A DNA stretch of 64,000 nt from Amorphoplanes digitatis (GTDB lineage Bacteria; Actinomycetota; Actinomycetes; Mycobacteriales; Micromonosporaceae), in assembly GCF_014205335.1 (NCBI RefSeq), contig NZ_JACHNH010000001.1:1550001-1614000 (forward strand), written 5' to 3'. Below the pieces are notes generated by a model. That model made no database searches. It saw only the letters and a program-made list of their open reading frames with translations, and had not been told where the DNA came from. The position numbers were made by a program, and so were the translations under genes. This document shows positions 11,459 through 21,094 of the stretch, in pieces. The stretch's first letter is position 1; each line of letters opens with the position of its first letter.

Positions 11459-12271
11459 GTGTTGTCACGGTGCGCCGTGGTCGTAGGCCTGGACCAGGGC
11501 GTCCAGGAATTTGAGGCTCTCGACACCCTCGATCAGTGGTGCCACCAGCCGGTTCGCCTCGTCGGCGGAGTCCTCGGCCGCGGACGCACCCCGCTGGTCC
11601 TCCCGACGATCTTCGGACGCGGCGCCTACACGATCGGGCTTGCCGGCATCGCCCTGTTCTTCTGTGCGCTCATCGGCACCCAACTGGTGCTCACCCTGTT
11701 CCTCCAGATCGGCCACGGTTTCACCGCCGGTCAAGCCGGCCTGGGAAACCTGCCGGTCGCGATCGGCACCGCCATCGGCGGCGCCCTCAGCGGCGCGATC
11801 CTCGCCGAGAAACTAGGCCGGATGATCCTGCAGCTGGGCGCCGCCGTCCAACTCGCCGGAGCCGCGCTGCTCTGGACCGAACTAGAACACGACGGCGCCT
11901 TCTCGATCTGGCACGTCGTGCCCGGCATCGCCTTGGCCGGCGCCGGCTCGGGCGCAGTAATAGCCGCCCTGTTCAGCGTCATCCCGGCCGCAGTCCGCGA
12001 CGACGAGATCGGCTCCGCGTCAGGCGTACTCACCGCCGTGCAGTCCATCGCGAGCTCGATCGGCGTAGCCATCTCCGGATCCGTCTTCTTCGACGCCATC
12101 ACCACCGGCACCGCCGAACAGGCCTACCAGCACACCCTGACCGTCCTGGCCGCCCTGCTAGTCGCGTTCCTCGCCCTCACCTTCGCCTTCCCGAGAAAAG
12201 CACGCCCCGACCCCCACAGCGACGACACCGACCCGGCCAAGCCGAACACAGTGCTGGTACCAGCCGCCTGA
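11459..12271 (+). pseudogene. Truncated DHA2-type MFS transporter (C-terminal half)
   Basis: Homology to EmrB/QacA-type drug exporters begins only near 11590 (LVLPTIFGRGAYTIGLAG) and runs to the natural C-terminus, giving about five or six of the usual 14 membrane helices. The N-terminal half, with the family's cytoplasmic-loop signature, is absent. The first ~44 codons do not look like transporter sequence; the opposite strand there (11465-11567) reads SADEANRLVAPLIEGVES and ends DALVQAYDHGAP, which may be the tail of another, unrecognised gene. The fragment is unlikely to be functional. Confidence 0.75.
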
Positions 12272-12309
12272 TCGCCGTCTGACGGACATCAGCCATGCGA
12301 TCAAGTCAC

Positions 12310-12420
12310 TAACCGGAACCGGCGCGGTCAATTCGCCTGACCCACCACCCACCCCGGCCTGCCCAACAAAATCCCAAACCGCACCCACCACCGCGGCAGC
12401 CAGACCACCCACCGCACGGT
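12310..12420. repeat. Dispersed repeat, copy 2 (direct)
   Basis: Matches copy 1 at 11301-11409 in the same orientation, with small substitutions and one extra base. It begins aaccggaaccggcgcggtc. It lies just after the MFS fragment and just before a large hairpin. I saw no ORF with a recognisable domain in it. The stretch 12272-12629 has no gene. Confidence 0.8.
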
Positions 12421-12488
12421 GACCACCGAGCCCGCCCAAGCACCCAGCAGCGAGCAACCACAACCTGCCGCAACAGGATCCAATGCAA

Positions 12489-12563
12489 GGGTGGGGCCGG
12501 GGGTGACCACGCACGGCATAGAAACGATCCACCCGCCGTGCGTGGTCACCCCCGGCCCCACCC
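12489..12563. other. Perfect 29-bp inverted repeat (large hairpin)
   Basis: Two 29-nt arms (12489-12517 and 12535-12563) are exactly complementary and enclose a 17-nt loop. The stem is very GC-rich. It stands between convergent genes and could act as a two-way terminator, but the length and perfection exceed the usual terminator and suggest a mobile or palindromic repeat element. Confidence 0.8.
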
Positions 12564-12584
12564 GTCAAAGCGCAACCACATGGC

Positions 12585-12615
12585 GCGGGGCCCGCACCGT
12601 GGGTGCGAGCCCCGC
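12585..12615 (-). terminator. Terminator of the alpha-1,3-glucanase gene
   Basis: Arms gcggggcccgcacc and ggtgcgagccccgc pair over 14 bp with one mismatch and a 3-nt loop, 15 bp beyond the stop codon of the minus-strand gene. Confidence 0.65.
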
Positions 12616-12629
12616 CTGGTATCCGTACG

Positions 12630-15600
12630 TCAGTTGCGGATGATGGTGAAGGTCGTCGTCGGGTTCTCGATGTCCTTGAAGTTGTTGCTCAGCTGCAGGT
12701 TGTTGAACGTCACCGAGCCGACCGCCGGACCCTGGCCCGGCTCCGGCAGCGGGTTCGCCCAGACCCCGTAACCCGACTTCGCGTCGTACGCGTCACCGCT
12801 CTTACGCGCCCCGCTGATCGAGACGTTGGTGAAGACGGTGTCCTTGACCGGGAACTGCGGCTGGCCGCCCACATAGTTGGTCTGGAACATGATCCCGGAG
12901 TAGGTCGGGTCGACGATGTCGACGTTGCTCACCCGGATGCCCTGGAAGACCTTCGACGCGGAGAAGACCCAGATCGCCGGGAAGACCTGGTCGCCCCAGA
13001 AGTGGCCACCCGCCCGGACGATCGAGATGTTGTCGAACACGGTCGGCGGGTTCGCGCCGAAGCCGTTCATCGGGTAGCCGAAGTCCAGCGAGCTGATCGT
13101 GATGCCCGAGTAGACCAGGGTGTCCGCGATGTAGATGTTCTTGAACGTGTTGGCGTACCCGCCGTAGACCGCGATGCCCGCGGCGCGCCAGGTCAGCGTG
13201 GAGGAGAGGTTCGAGTAGACGTTGTTGATCTCGTCGGAGCCGCCCGCGTCGATCGCCGAGAAGAGCGCGAAGCTGTCGTCGCCGGTGGCCCGGGCGTCGT
13301 TGTTGTCGACCAGGTTGTCGGTGCTGCCGTTCGTCATGTTGACGCCGTCGGCGAACAGGTTGCGGATCCGGGAGTTCTTGATCGTCATGTGGTCGGTGTT
13401 CGCGCCCCAGTAGAGGCAGACCGTGTGTTCGGCCCAGACGTTGTCGATGGTGATGTTCGAGACGTTGGCCAGGTCGAAGACCTTGCCCGGGCCGTCGATG
13501 CGGATCGTGTAGTTGCCGAAGAACGCGAAGTTCTTGAACGTCGAGCCGTTGGCGGTGGCGTCGGCCCGGAAGCCGGCGTCGGTCTCGGACTGCGTCTGCG
13601 GGGTGAAGAACCTCGTGTACCAGGGTCCGGCGCCGACCACCTGGAGCGCCTTGCCGTACACCTGGAACTTGTTGGAGGTCTGGTAGTCGCCCGCCGGGAG
13701 GTAGACGCCGACCTTGCCGCTGTCCATCCGGGCCGCGTCGAACGCCGCCTGCACCGACTGCTGGTCGAAGCCCGCCGGTACGACGTAGGTCGCCGGGTTC
13801 GGGTTGGCGACCGGCGCGACCTGCTCGGTGTTGATGAAGTCGATCGCGATGTTGCCGCCGTTGCCGGAGTCCTTCTGCAGCTTGATGACGCTGCCGGCGT
13901 TCACCGTGCCGTTGAGCAGGATGTTCGCCTCGTCGTAGATGTGGCGCGGGCCGGTGCCCGAGTTCTGCGGCGCCTTCTCGTCGCCGTAGAGCCACGCGTA
14001 CTTCGAGGTGAGCGGCAGCGTGCGGTTCAGGGTGCCGTTGACGTAGACGTTGATGGAGCTTGTGGTGTTGTCCGGGATGGAGAAGCGGGCGACGAGCGTG
14101 TTCGTGCTCGCCCGGGTCGTCCACTGCACGTAGCTGCCGGTCGAGTTGAGGGTGACGGCCCGGCGGCCGGAGGCCTCGCCCGCGAGGTCGCCGACGGTCC
14201 GGTTCGGGCCGACGACGGCGGCGCCGCCGCCGGTCTGTCCGTCCTCGGCCTCGTACATGTCGTACGGCATGTTCGCGCCGCGACCGACGAAGAACGGCTT
14301 CTCGCTGGTGTTGTTGGCCCGCTTCACCGGCAACTCGTTGGCGTCGTCGGCGATGACGGTCCGGACCGTGTACTTGCCGTTGACGGCGGTCCAGGTGCCC
14401 AGGTTGATCGCCGGCGAGGACGCGCCGGGTGCCAGGGTGCCCGAGTAGGAGCCGGTCAGGGTCCGGATCGTGGCGCCCGAGTCGGACAGCACGGTGAGCG
14501 TGACGCCGTGCGCGCCGGCGGCCGAGGCCTGGGTGCCCTGGTTCCTGATGGTGACCGAGAAGGTGACCGTCTGGCCGGCGGACGGGTTGCCCGGCGACCA
14601 GCTGACCACGGAGGCGACCAGGTCCGAGCTGCTGACCGGGGCCACCACGAGGCTGGTGGGGCTGGTGTAGGAGTTGTTGGCGTCGTTCTGCTCGATGACC
14701 GTGCCGGCCTCGTCGACCTTGGCGCTGACCACGTACGTGCCGGCGTCGCGCGCACCGATGCTCGCCGTGACCGTCGCGGAGGCGCCGGCCGCGAGCGCGG
14801 AAACGGCGGCGGTGCCGACTTTCGCCGTACCCAGGTAGAAGTTGACGTCGGTGGCCGGGCTGCCCGCGTTGCCGGCGTTGCGCACGGTCGCCGACAGGGT
14901 CACCGTGTCGGTCTCGACCGGCGCGGCCGGGGAGAACGACATGGCCGAGATGGTCAGGTCCGGGTTCGGCGCGGGTACGCCGATGACCTGGAACTCCGCG
15001 ACCTGGCCGCTGGGCGCGCCGGTGTTGGCGGTGAAGCTCAGCCGGACGTCGGCGGCGGTCGCGCTGACCGGGACGGTCACCGTGTTGCCGGTCGCCGGGT
15101 TGAACGTGTACGTCGCGGACGGCACGAGCGTGGTGAAGCCGGAGGCGCTCTGCTCGCGGCCCAGGATCGAGAACGTCTGTGTGCGGGTACCCCACTCGGT
15201 CGCGGGGTTGAGCTTGACCACGACGGAGCTGGTGGTGGCGTTGGCGCCGAGCGAGACGGTCAGCGTCGCGGGGTAGGCGCTGCCCTCCCAGTAGGTCGCC
15301 GTGTCGTTGTCGTTGGCGTTGGCGGCGACGAAGGTGAAGACGGTCGAGGAGGCGGTGATCGGCTTGCCGACGGCGAGGTTGGTGCCGTCGGTGACCGTCC
15401 CGGTCCGGGTGACCGTGTTGCTCGCCGCGGACAGGTTGCCCGCCGCGTCCCTCGCCTTGACGTAGTAGGAGACGGTCGCGCTCGCCGGCTGGTTGTCGGT
15501 GTAGGTCAGCGCGGTGCCGGCGACGGTGGTGCGCAGCGCGCCGTTGGCGTAGACCTCGTACCCGGTGACGCCGACGTTGTCGGACGAGGCGCCCCAGGCG

Positions 15601-16475
15601 AGCCGGATCTGCCCGGCGGCCGGCTGGGTGTACGTCAGCGTTCCGGGCGTTGTCGGCGCGGTGGTGTCGCCGCCCTGACCGGTACGGGTGACCGTGTTGC
15701 TGTTGCCGGACGCGTTGCCGGCGGCGTCCCGGGCCCGCACGTAGTACGTGACCGTCGCGCTGTCCGGCTGGTTGTCCAGGTAGGTCAGGACGGTGCCGGC
15801 GACGGTGGTGCGCAGCGCGCCGTTGGCGTAGACCTCGTACCCGGTGACGCCGACGTTGTCGGTCGAGGCGTTCCAGGTGAGCCGGATCTGGCCGGCGGCG
15901 GGCTGGGAGTAGGCCAGCCCGGTCGGCGCGGTCGGTGCCTGGGTGTCGCCGGTCGCGGGGCCGTACACCTCGAGCTCGGAGATCTGGCCGGCCGGCCAGC
16001 CGGTGTTGCCGGTGATGTTCAGCCGCAGGTAGCGGGTGGTGGCGGCGCCGAAGTCGATCGTCACGGTGTTGCCCGAGGACGGGTTGAACGTGTAGCCGGC
16101 GCTCGCCTTGAGGTCCGCGAAGTTCGAGCCGGTGGTGCTGCCCTGCACGGAGAGGGTCTGCGTGCGGGTGGCCCAGGCGGCGGCCGGCGGGAGCTTGAGG
16201 ACGGTCTGGTTGACGCTGACCGAGGCGCCGAGGTCGACCTGTAGCCACTGCGGGAACGCGTTGTTCTGGCTCTCCCAGTAGCTGCTGGCGTTGCCGTCGC
16301 CCGCGTTGCCGGCGCCGTACACGTCGGTGAAGCTGCTGGCGCTGAAGGCCTTGCCGGCGGCGAGGTTGGGGCCGGCCGCCGCGGCGGGTGCGGCGGGGGC
16401 TACGAGCTGGACGAGCGCGGTGACGAGTCCGGCGGCGACGGCCGCGGACAGTATCTTTCTGACTGATCTGGACAT
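12630..16475 (-). CDS. Secreted GH87 alpha-1,3-glucanase (mycodextranase family), multidomain
   Basis: 1281 aa. Signal peptide about 1-34 (hydrophobic run, then APAAAAG). Domains in order: discoidin/CBM32-like ~36-172, two FnIII modules ~179-266 and ~273-358 that are nearly identical, a second discoidin-like domain ~365-505, two CARDB-type domains ~510-720, a jelly-roll module (YEAEDGQ..., ~760-905) and a right-handed beta-helix to the end. In the helix Asp1043, Asp1066 and Asp1067 (ADGV and TGDDS) have the 23/24-residue spacing I recall for the three essential aspartates of the GH87 enzyme Agl-KA. Expected to cut alpha-1,3-glucan (mutan, fungal wall glucan) outside the cell. Last gene of the glucan locus. 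Confidence 0.87.
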   Translation of the reverse strand: MSRSVRKILSAAVAAGLVTALVQLVAPAAPAAAAGPNLAAGKAFSASSFTDVYGAGNAGDGNASSYWESQNNAFPQWLQVDLGASVSVNQTVLKLPPAAAWATRTQTLSVQGSTTGSNFADLKASAGYTFNPSSGNTVTIDFGAATTRYLRLNITGNTGWPAGQISELEVYGPATGDTQAPTAPTGLAYSQPAAGQIRLTWNASTDNVGVTGYEVYANGALRTTVAGTVLTYLDNQPDSATVTYYVRARDAAGNASGNSNTVTRTGQGGDTTAPTTPGTLTYTQPAAGQIRLAWGASSDNVGVTGYEVYANGALRTTVAGTALTYTDNQPASATVSYYVKARDAAGNLSAASNTVTRTGTVTDGTNLAVGKPITASSTVFTFVAANANDNDTATYWEGSAYPATLTVSLGANATTSSVVVKLNPATEWGTRTQTFSILGREQSASGFTTLVPSATYTFNPATGNTVTVPVSATAADVRLSFTANTGAPSGQVAEFQVIGVPAPNPDLTISAMSFSPAAPVETDTVTLSATVRNAGNAGSPATDVNFYLGTAKVGTAAVSALAAGASATVTASIGARDAGTYVVSAKVDEAGTVIEQNDANNSYTSPTSLVVAPVSSSDLVASVVSWSPGNPSAGQTVTFSVTIRNQGTQASAAGAHGVTLTVLSDSGATIRTLTGSYSGTLAPGASSPAINLGTWTAVNGKYTVRTVIADDANELPVKRANNTSEKPFFVGRGANMPYDMYEAEDGQTGGGAAVVGPNRTVGDLAGEASGRRAVTLNSTGSYVQWTTRASTNTLVARFSIPDNTTSSINVYVNGTLNRTLPLTSKYAWLYGDEKAPQNSGTGPRHIYDEANILLNGTVNAGSVIKLQKDSGNGGNIAIDFINTEQVAPVANPNPATYVVPAGFDQQSVQAAFDAARMDSGKVGVYLPAGDYQTSNKFQVYGKALQVVGAGPWYTRFFTPQTQSETDAGFRADATANGSTFKNFAFFGNYTIRIDGPGKVFDLANVSNITIDNVWAEHTVCLYWGANTDHMTIKNSRIRNLFADGVNMTNGSTDNLVDNNDARATGDDSFALFSAIDAGGSDEINNVYSNLSSTLTWRAAGIAVYGGYANTFKNIYIADTLVYSGITISSLDFGYPMNGFGANPPTVFDNISIVRAGGHFWGDQVFPAIWVFSASKVFQGIRVSNVDIVDPTYSGIMFQTNYVGGQPQFPVKDTVFTNVSISGARKSGDAYDAKSGYGVWANPLPEPGQGPAVGSVTFNNLQLSNNFKDIENPTTTFTIIRN
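15512..15862 (-). repeat. Near-identical tandem FnIII-coding repeat, period 279 bp
   Basis: Stretches 15512-15583 and 15791-15862 are identical over about 72 bp and lie 279 bp (93 codons) apart, one FnIII module plus linker. The surrounding modules are also closely alike, indicating a recent duplication or gene conversion inside the glucanase gene. Confidence 0.75.
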
Positions 16476-16521
16476 GGGGATGCGCGCCTTCTTCCGTGAG
16501 GGAGCGGGGGAGCCGGCCTTG

Positions 16522-19293
16522 CTAGGAGGCGTAGACCTCGAACTCGGAGAGCTGGCCCGCGGGCCAGCCGGTGTTGCCGGTGAACGTCAGCCGCAGGTAG
16601 CGCTGCGTCGTCGCGGTGAACGAGACGGTCGCGGTGTTACCGGAGGACGGGTTGAACGTGTAGCCGGCGGATGCCTTGACGGTGCCGAAGGACGAGCCGT
16701 CGGCCGAGCCCAGCACGGACAGCGTCTGTGTCCGGGTGGCCCAGGCGGCCGCGGGCGGCAGCTTGAGCACGACGCGGGAGACCGCGCGGGCCTGGCCGAG
16801 GTCGACGGTCAGCGACTGCGGGAACGCGTTGCCGGCGCTCTCCCAGTAGGTGCCCGCGTTGCCGTCGACCGTGTTGGCCGGCGTGTAGACGTCGACCTGG
16901 CTGGTCGCGGTGACCGGCCGGCCCGCGGCGAGGTTGCCCGAGGGCGGCGGCGTGGTCGTCGGTGGCGGCGTCGTCGGTGGCGTCGTGCCGCCGTCGGCGT
17001 ACGCCTCCAGCTCTGAGAGCTGACCGGCCGGCCACCCCGTGTTTGCCGAGAAGGTCAGGCGCAGGTAGCGACGGCTGCCGGCGGGCAGGTTGATCGTCGC
17101 GGTGTTGCCGCCGGAGGGGTTGAACGTGTAGCCGGTCGCACCCACGAGCGAGGAGTAGGACCCGCCGTCGGTGGAGGCCGAGACCGCCACGGTCTGCGAC
17201 CGGGTCTCCCAGCCGGGCGGCAGCTTCAGGACCAGGCGGCCGACGTTCTGTGCGGAACCCAGATCCACCGTGTACGTCTGCGGGAACGAGCCGTTGGCGC
17301 TCTCCCAGTACGTGGCCGCGTTGCCGTCCACCCCGTTCGCGCCGACGTACGGCCCGGAGTTGCTGGAGGTGGTGACGGCCTTGCCCTGCGCCAGGTTTCC
17401 ACCTGTGGGCGGGGTGGTCGGCGGCGTCGTCGGCGGGTTGGTCGGGGGCGTCGTCGTGCTGTTGCCCCACTGCGGCGCCGGCCACGGCCCGCAGTCCGGC
17501 GTGTCGGTGTACCAGCCCGTGTTGGTGCCGGTCCGGGTGATCTGGAACGACGGCCCGACGCAGTTGTGAATCGGCTTGGCCTGCGCGATCCCGCTGGCCC
17601 GCACGTTGTTGAAGCTGACCTGGCTGGCCGCCTGCACCTGGAGCGCGTACGTGCCCGCGCCCTGGATGTTGACGTTGTCCAGGTGGATGCCGTTGGTCTG
17701 GCCCTCGATCCACATCAGCGCCGCGTACGAGCTGTCCAGGATGTCGGTGTCGGTGATGTTGATCGTCGGGTTCTGGAACGCCTCGTTGAGCGCCGAGAAC
17801 CAGATCGCGCCGACGCCGAACTGCCAGTTGTAGTCGGAGTTGCCGGCCCGGATCAGGGTGTTGCGGGCCAGCGTCCAGGTGCCCTGCACGCCGGTCGCCC
17901 CGTTGACGCCGGGATAGCGGTTGGCGACATGGATGCCGCCGCCGTTGGTGACCGTGTCGGAGACCACGTTGTCGGTCATCACGATGTCCCGGCCGCCGTA
18001 GCTGACCAGGTTGTTCGCCAGGATCGGCGCGACGACGGTGTTGTGCGTGAACGAGTTGGCGACGTTCGGGACGCTCTCGGCCCACATCGCCAGGCCGTCG
18101 TCGCCGGTGTTGCGGACGAACGTGTTGGTGACCGTGGAGTTGGTGACGCCGATGTGGAAGTTCACCCCGTCCGCGGTCTGGTCGAGGATCCGGCTGTTGC
18201 GGATGGTGAACCGGTCCATCGGGCCGTCCATCCAGGCGCCGACCTTGGTGTGCTGCATCCACACGTTGTCGATCACCGAGTTGGACATGGCCCCGCCGAA
18301 CGCGTTGACCTGGTCGTCGTCCACCCGCTCGCGGATGTCGCCGATGATCGCGAGGTCCCGGACGGTGACGTTCTGCGAGGGGCCGCCCTGGTTGTTGTAC
18401 TTGCCGTAGATGCCCGCGGCCAGGTTGCGCTGGGTGGGATGCCGCCCGCCGAGCACCGTGTACCAGGGCCCGGCGCCGACCAGCGTGACCCGGTCCACGA
18501 TCACGTGGCTGTAGAGCGTGTAGTTGCCCTGCGGGAGGTAGACGGTCCGGCCCTGCGCGCTGCCGGCGTTGACCGCCGCCTGGATCTTCGCGGTCGAGTC
18601 GGTCGCGCCGGTCGGGTCCGCGCCGTAGTCGGCGACCGCGTCGATGGCGTTCGCCGGCTTGCCGATCGCGCCCGGCACGTTCTCGAAGTCGGCCAGGTCG
18701 ACGGTGAAGGACGGCGACTGCGCGGTCGAGCTGACCTGCAGCCGGATCTTGGTGCCTTCCGCGTAGGTGGTGCCGAGGAGGGTGCGTGCCTCGTCGTAGA
18801 AGTGGTGCGGGTTGGAGTCGCCCGGGTTGTTGTTGAACGGGTAGCCGCCGTAGAACCAGCTGTACCGCGACGTGACGGGCACGGAGCGCACGACGGCGTT
18901 GTTCACCCGCACGTCGATCGTCGCGTCCCGGCCGGCGCCGTTGTTGCCGTCGGGCAGGCTGTAGCGGAAGGTGACCGCGTTCGCGGGCCTGGTCAGGGTG
19001 AACTCGACGTACTCGCCGACGGCGTCCAGGGTGACGGCCTCGCGGCCGGACGCCTCCGACGAGAGCTGGCCGTAGTAGCGGCTGGTGCCGGTCCGGGTGC
19101 CGTTGGTGGCGGCGTTCTCGGCCTCGGTCTCGACGAACGGCACGGTCGCGCCGCGGCCGGCGATGTCGAACGGTGACAGGCCGGCGGCGCCGGCCGGGGA
19201 CGCGGTCCAGGTGACCGCGGCGACGGACGCGGCCACCACCGCGGCGGTGGTGGTGAGGACGGCCAGGTATCTGTGAGCGGTGCGGTTGGCCAT
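16522..19293 (-). CDS. Secreted GH87-type glucanase with two C-terminal discoidin domains
   Basis: 923 aa. Signal peptide 1-~37 (ends SPAGAAG). Jelly-roll module ~48-206 (FVETEAEN start) and a beta-helix ~212-600 matching the same two modules of the downstream glucanase. Asp375, Asp398 and Asp399 (ADGVNF and NTGDDG) keep the 23/24 spacing of the GH87 catalytic aspartates. A Thr/Pro linker (~611-632) leads to two discoidin/CBM32-like domains (~633-766 and ~788-923), joined by another Thr/Pro linker. Likely an alpha-1,3-glucanase of different specificity or action mode from its neighbour, which starts 46 bp downstream with its own GGAAGAAGG site. Exact substrate is inferred from family. Confidence 0.83.
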   Translation of the reverse strand: MANRTAHRYLAVLTTTAAVVAASVAAVTWTASPAGAAGLSPFDIAGRGATVPFVETEAENAATNGTRTGTSRYYGQLSSEASGREAVTLDAVGEYVEFTLTRPANAVTFRYSLPDGNNGAGRDATIDVRVNNAVVRSVPVTSRYSWFYGGYPFNNNPGDSNPHHFYDEARTLLGTTYAEGTKIRLQVSSTAQSPSFTVDLADFENVPGAIGKPANAIDAVADYGADPTGATDSTAKIQAAVNAGSAQGRTVYLPQGNYTLYSHVIVDRVTLVGAGPWYTVLGGRHPTQRNLAAGIYGKYNNQGGPSQNVTVRDLAIIGDIRERVDDDQVNAFGGAMSNSVIDNVWMQHTKVGAWMDGPMDRFTIRNSRILDQTADGVNFHIGVTNSTVTNTFVRNTGDDGLAMWAESVPNVANSFTHNTVVAPILANNLVSYGGRDIVMTDNVVSDTVTNGGGIHVANRYPGVNGATGVQGTWTLARNTLIRAGNSDYNWQFGVGAIWFSALNEAFQNPTINITDTDILDSSYAALMWIEGQTNGIHLDNVNIQGAGTYALQVQAASQVSFNNVRASGIAQAKPIHNCVGPSFQITRTGTNTGWYTDTPDCGPWPAPQWGNSTTTPPTNPPTTPPTTPPTGGNLAQGKAVTTSSNSGPYVGANGVDGNAATYWESANGSFPQTYTVDLGSAQNVGRLVLKLPPGWETRSQTVAVSASTDGGSYSSLVGATGYTFNPSGGNTATINLPAGSRRYLRLTFSANTGWPAGQLSELEAYADGGTTPPTTPPPTTTPPPSGNLAAGRPVTATSQVDVYTPANTVDGNAGTYWESAGNAFPQSLTVDLGQARAVSRVVLKLPPAAAWATRTQTLSVLGSADGSSFGTVKASAGYTFNPSSGNTATVSFTATTQRYLRLTFTGNTGWPAGQLSEFEVYAS

Positions 19294-19395
19294 GGGGATC
19301 CCTTTCGTCAGGTGGCCAAGCCCCCGGGTGGTGCGTCTCCCTTCGTGACGGCGGGCCCGGCGCCGGCGGTGAATCCGGCGCGGGTCCGCGGGTGA

Positions 19396-21003
19396 TCAGC
19401 CGTCGGTTCGCAGGCGCAGCCAGACGGCGGTGTCCCGGGGGAGGAGGTCACCGTCGAGCGGACCGCTGCTGAGCAGGCAGAGTTCGTGGTCCGGCAGCGC
19501 TACCGCGGCGCCGGACATGTTGAGCACGCAGGCGAAGTCCCGCCCGCGGGTGTACGCGAGGACCTCGGGTCCGGCGGGGAGCCACCCGATCGCGTCCTGA
19601 TGCAGCCCCGCCTCGGCCCGCCGGACGCCGATCGCGGACCGGTAGAGCTCGAGCATCGAGTTCGGGTCGCCGGTCTGCGCCTGCACCGTGCGGTCCTTCC
19701 ACTCCGCGGGCTGGGGCAGCCACGGTTCGGCGGTGGTGAAGCCGAACGGCGCCTCGTCGCCGGTCCACGGCAGCGGCACCCGGCAGCCGTCGCGGCTGTG
19801 CCCGCGGCGGGCGTACATCGGGTCCTGCATCTGGTCGACCGGGATGTTCTCGTTCTCCCAGAGGCCGAGCTCCTCGCCCTGGTAGACGTAGGTGGCGCCG
19901 GGCAGCGACAGGGAGAGCAGCGCGGCGGCGCGTGCCCGGCGGGTGCCGAGCTCCAGGTCGACCGGGCTGCCGTCGAGGTTGTTCTCGAAGCTGAACGTTG
20001 TCATCTCCCGGCCGTACCGGGTGACGTGGCGGGTGACGTCGTGATTGGACAGCACCCAGGTGGCGGGCGCGCCGATGGCGGCGTGCGCGTGCAGGGTGCG
20101 GTCGATGCACTCGCGCATCAGCCGCGGGTCCCACGCACAGCCGAGGAAGTCGAAGTTGAACGCGGCGTGCAGCTCGTCGGGGCGCAGGTAGTTGGCGAAC
20201 CGGTCGACCTCCGGCATCCAGACCTCGCCGATCAGCGCCCGGCCCGGGTAGCTGTCGGAGATCCGGCGCCAGGCGCGGTACACCTCGTGCACCTCGTCGA
20301 GGTCGTGGAACGGGTGCGGCCGCCCGTCGACCACGGCCGGCAGGTCGCGGTCCTTGAAGAGCAGCGCGGCCGAGTCGATCCGGATGCCGTCGACGCCGCG
20401 GTCGAACCAGAATCGCAGGATGTCCTCGAACTCGGCGCGCACGGCCGGGTGGTCCCAGTTCAGGTCGGGCTGCTCCGGGGTGAACAGGTGCAGGTACCAG
20501 TCGCCGGGTGTGCCGTCGGGGTTCGTGGTCCGGGTCCAGGTGGTGCCGCCGAACTCGCCGGCCCAGTCGGTGGGCATCTCGGCGCCGTCCGGCCCCCGCC
20601 CGGGGCGGAACCAGAAGAGCTCGCGCTCCGGCGCGTCCGGGTCGGCCAGGGCCCTGCGGAACCACACGTGCTCGCTGGAGACGTGGTTCGGCACGATGTC
20701 GACGATCATCCGGATGCCCTTGGCGTGCGCCTCGGTGATCAGCGCCTCCGCGCCGGCCAGATCGCCGAACACCGGGTCGATGTCGCGGAAGTCCGCGACG
20801 TCGTAGCCCGCGTCGGCCATCGGGGACGGGTACCAGGGGCTCATCCAGATCGCGTCGACGCCGAGGTCCGACAGGTGGTCCAGGCGGCCGCGGATGCCGT
20901 CGATGTCCCCGATGCCGTCGCCGTCGCTGTCGGCGAAGCTGCGCGGGTACACCTGGTAGATGACGGCGTCTCGCCACCAGGGATCCTGGTCGGAAATAGC
21001 CAC
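19396..21003 (-). CDS. aglA: Intracellular GH13 alpha-glucosidase
   Basis: 535 aa, GTG start, no signal peptide. All four GH13 regions are present: DIVPNH, GIRIDSAAL (nucleophile Asp), GEVWMP (acid/base Glu) and VLSNHD. The start (DPWWRDAVIYQVYPRSFAD) is that of oligo-1,6-glucosidase/alpha-glucosidase enzymes. It would release glucose from imported oligosaccharides; in this locus nigero-oligosaccharides from the GH87 enzymes are the likely source. Lies 91 bp after the permease gene and 102 bp before the first glucanase gene. Confidence 0.93.
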   Translation of the reverse strand: MAISDQDPWWRDAVIYQVYPRSFADSDGDGIGDIDGIRGRLDHLSDLGVDAIWMSPWYPSPMADAGYDVADFRDIDPVFGDLAGAEALITEAHAKGIRMIVDIVPNHVSSEHVWFRRALADPDAPERELFWFRPGRGPDGAEMPTDWAGEFGGTTWTRTTNPDGTPGDWYLHLFTPEQPDLNWDHPAVRAEFEDILRFWFDRGVDGIRIDSAALLFKDRDLPAVVDGRPHPFHDLDEVHEVYRAWRRISDSYPGRALIGEVWMPEVDRFANYLRPDELHAAFNFDFLGCAWDPRLMRECIDRTLHAHAAIGAPATWVLSNHDVTRHVTRYGREMTTFSFENNLDGSPVDLELGTRRARAAALLSLSLPGATYVYQGEELGLWENENIPVDQMQDPMYARRGHSRDGCRVPLPWTGDEAPFGFTTAEPWLPQPAEWKDRTVQAQTGDPNSMLELYRSAIGVRRAEAGLHQDAIGWLPAGPEVLAYTRGRDFACVLNMSGAAVALPDHELCLLSSGPLDGDLLPRDTAVWLRLRTDG

Positions 21004-21094
21004 GATTGCCTGCTTTCTTGAAGTCTCGACGAGGATTTTTCGGGCGCACGGGTCCCGGCGGTCGACGCTGACCGCCCGGCCGAGCCGGTGCGTG

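Noticed and set aside
12603..16244. 1213-codon open frame on the plus strand
   Set aside because: Antisense to the GH87 glucanase, low-complexity Val/Arg/Asp/Gly sequence and no domain.
15380..16930. Repeats considered as CRISPR or minisatellite
   Set aside because: They are in-frame FnIII and discoidin modules with domain-sized periods, not short spaced repeats.
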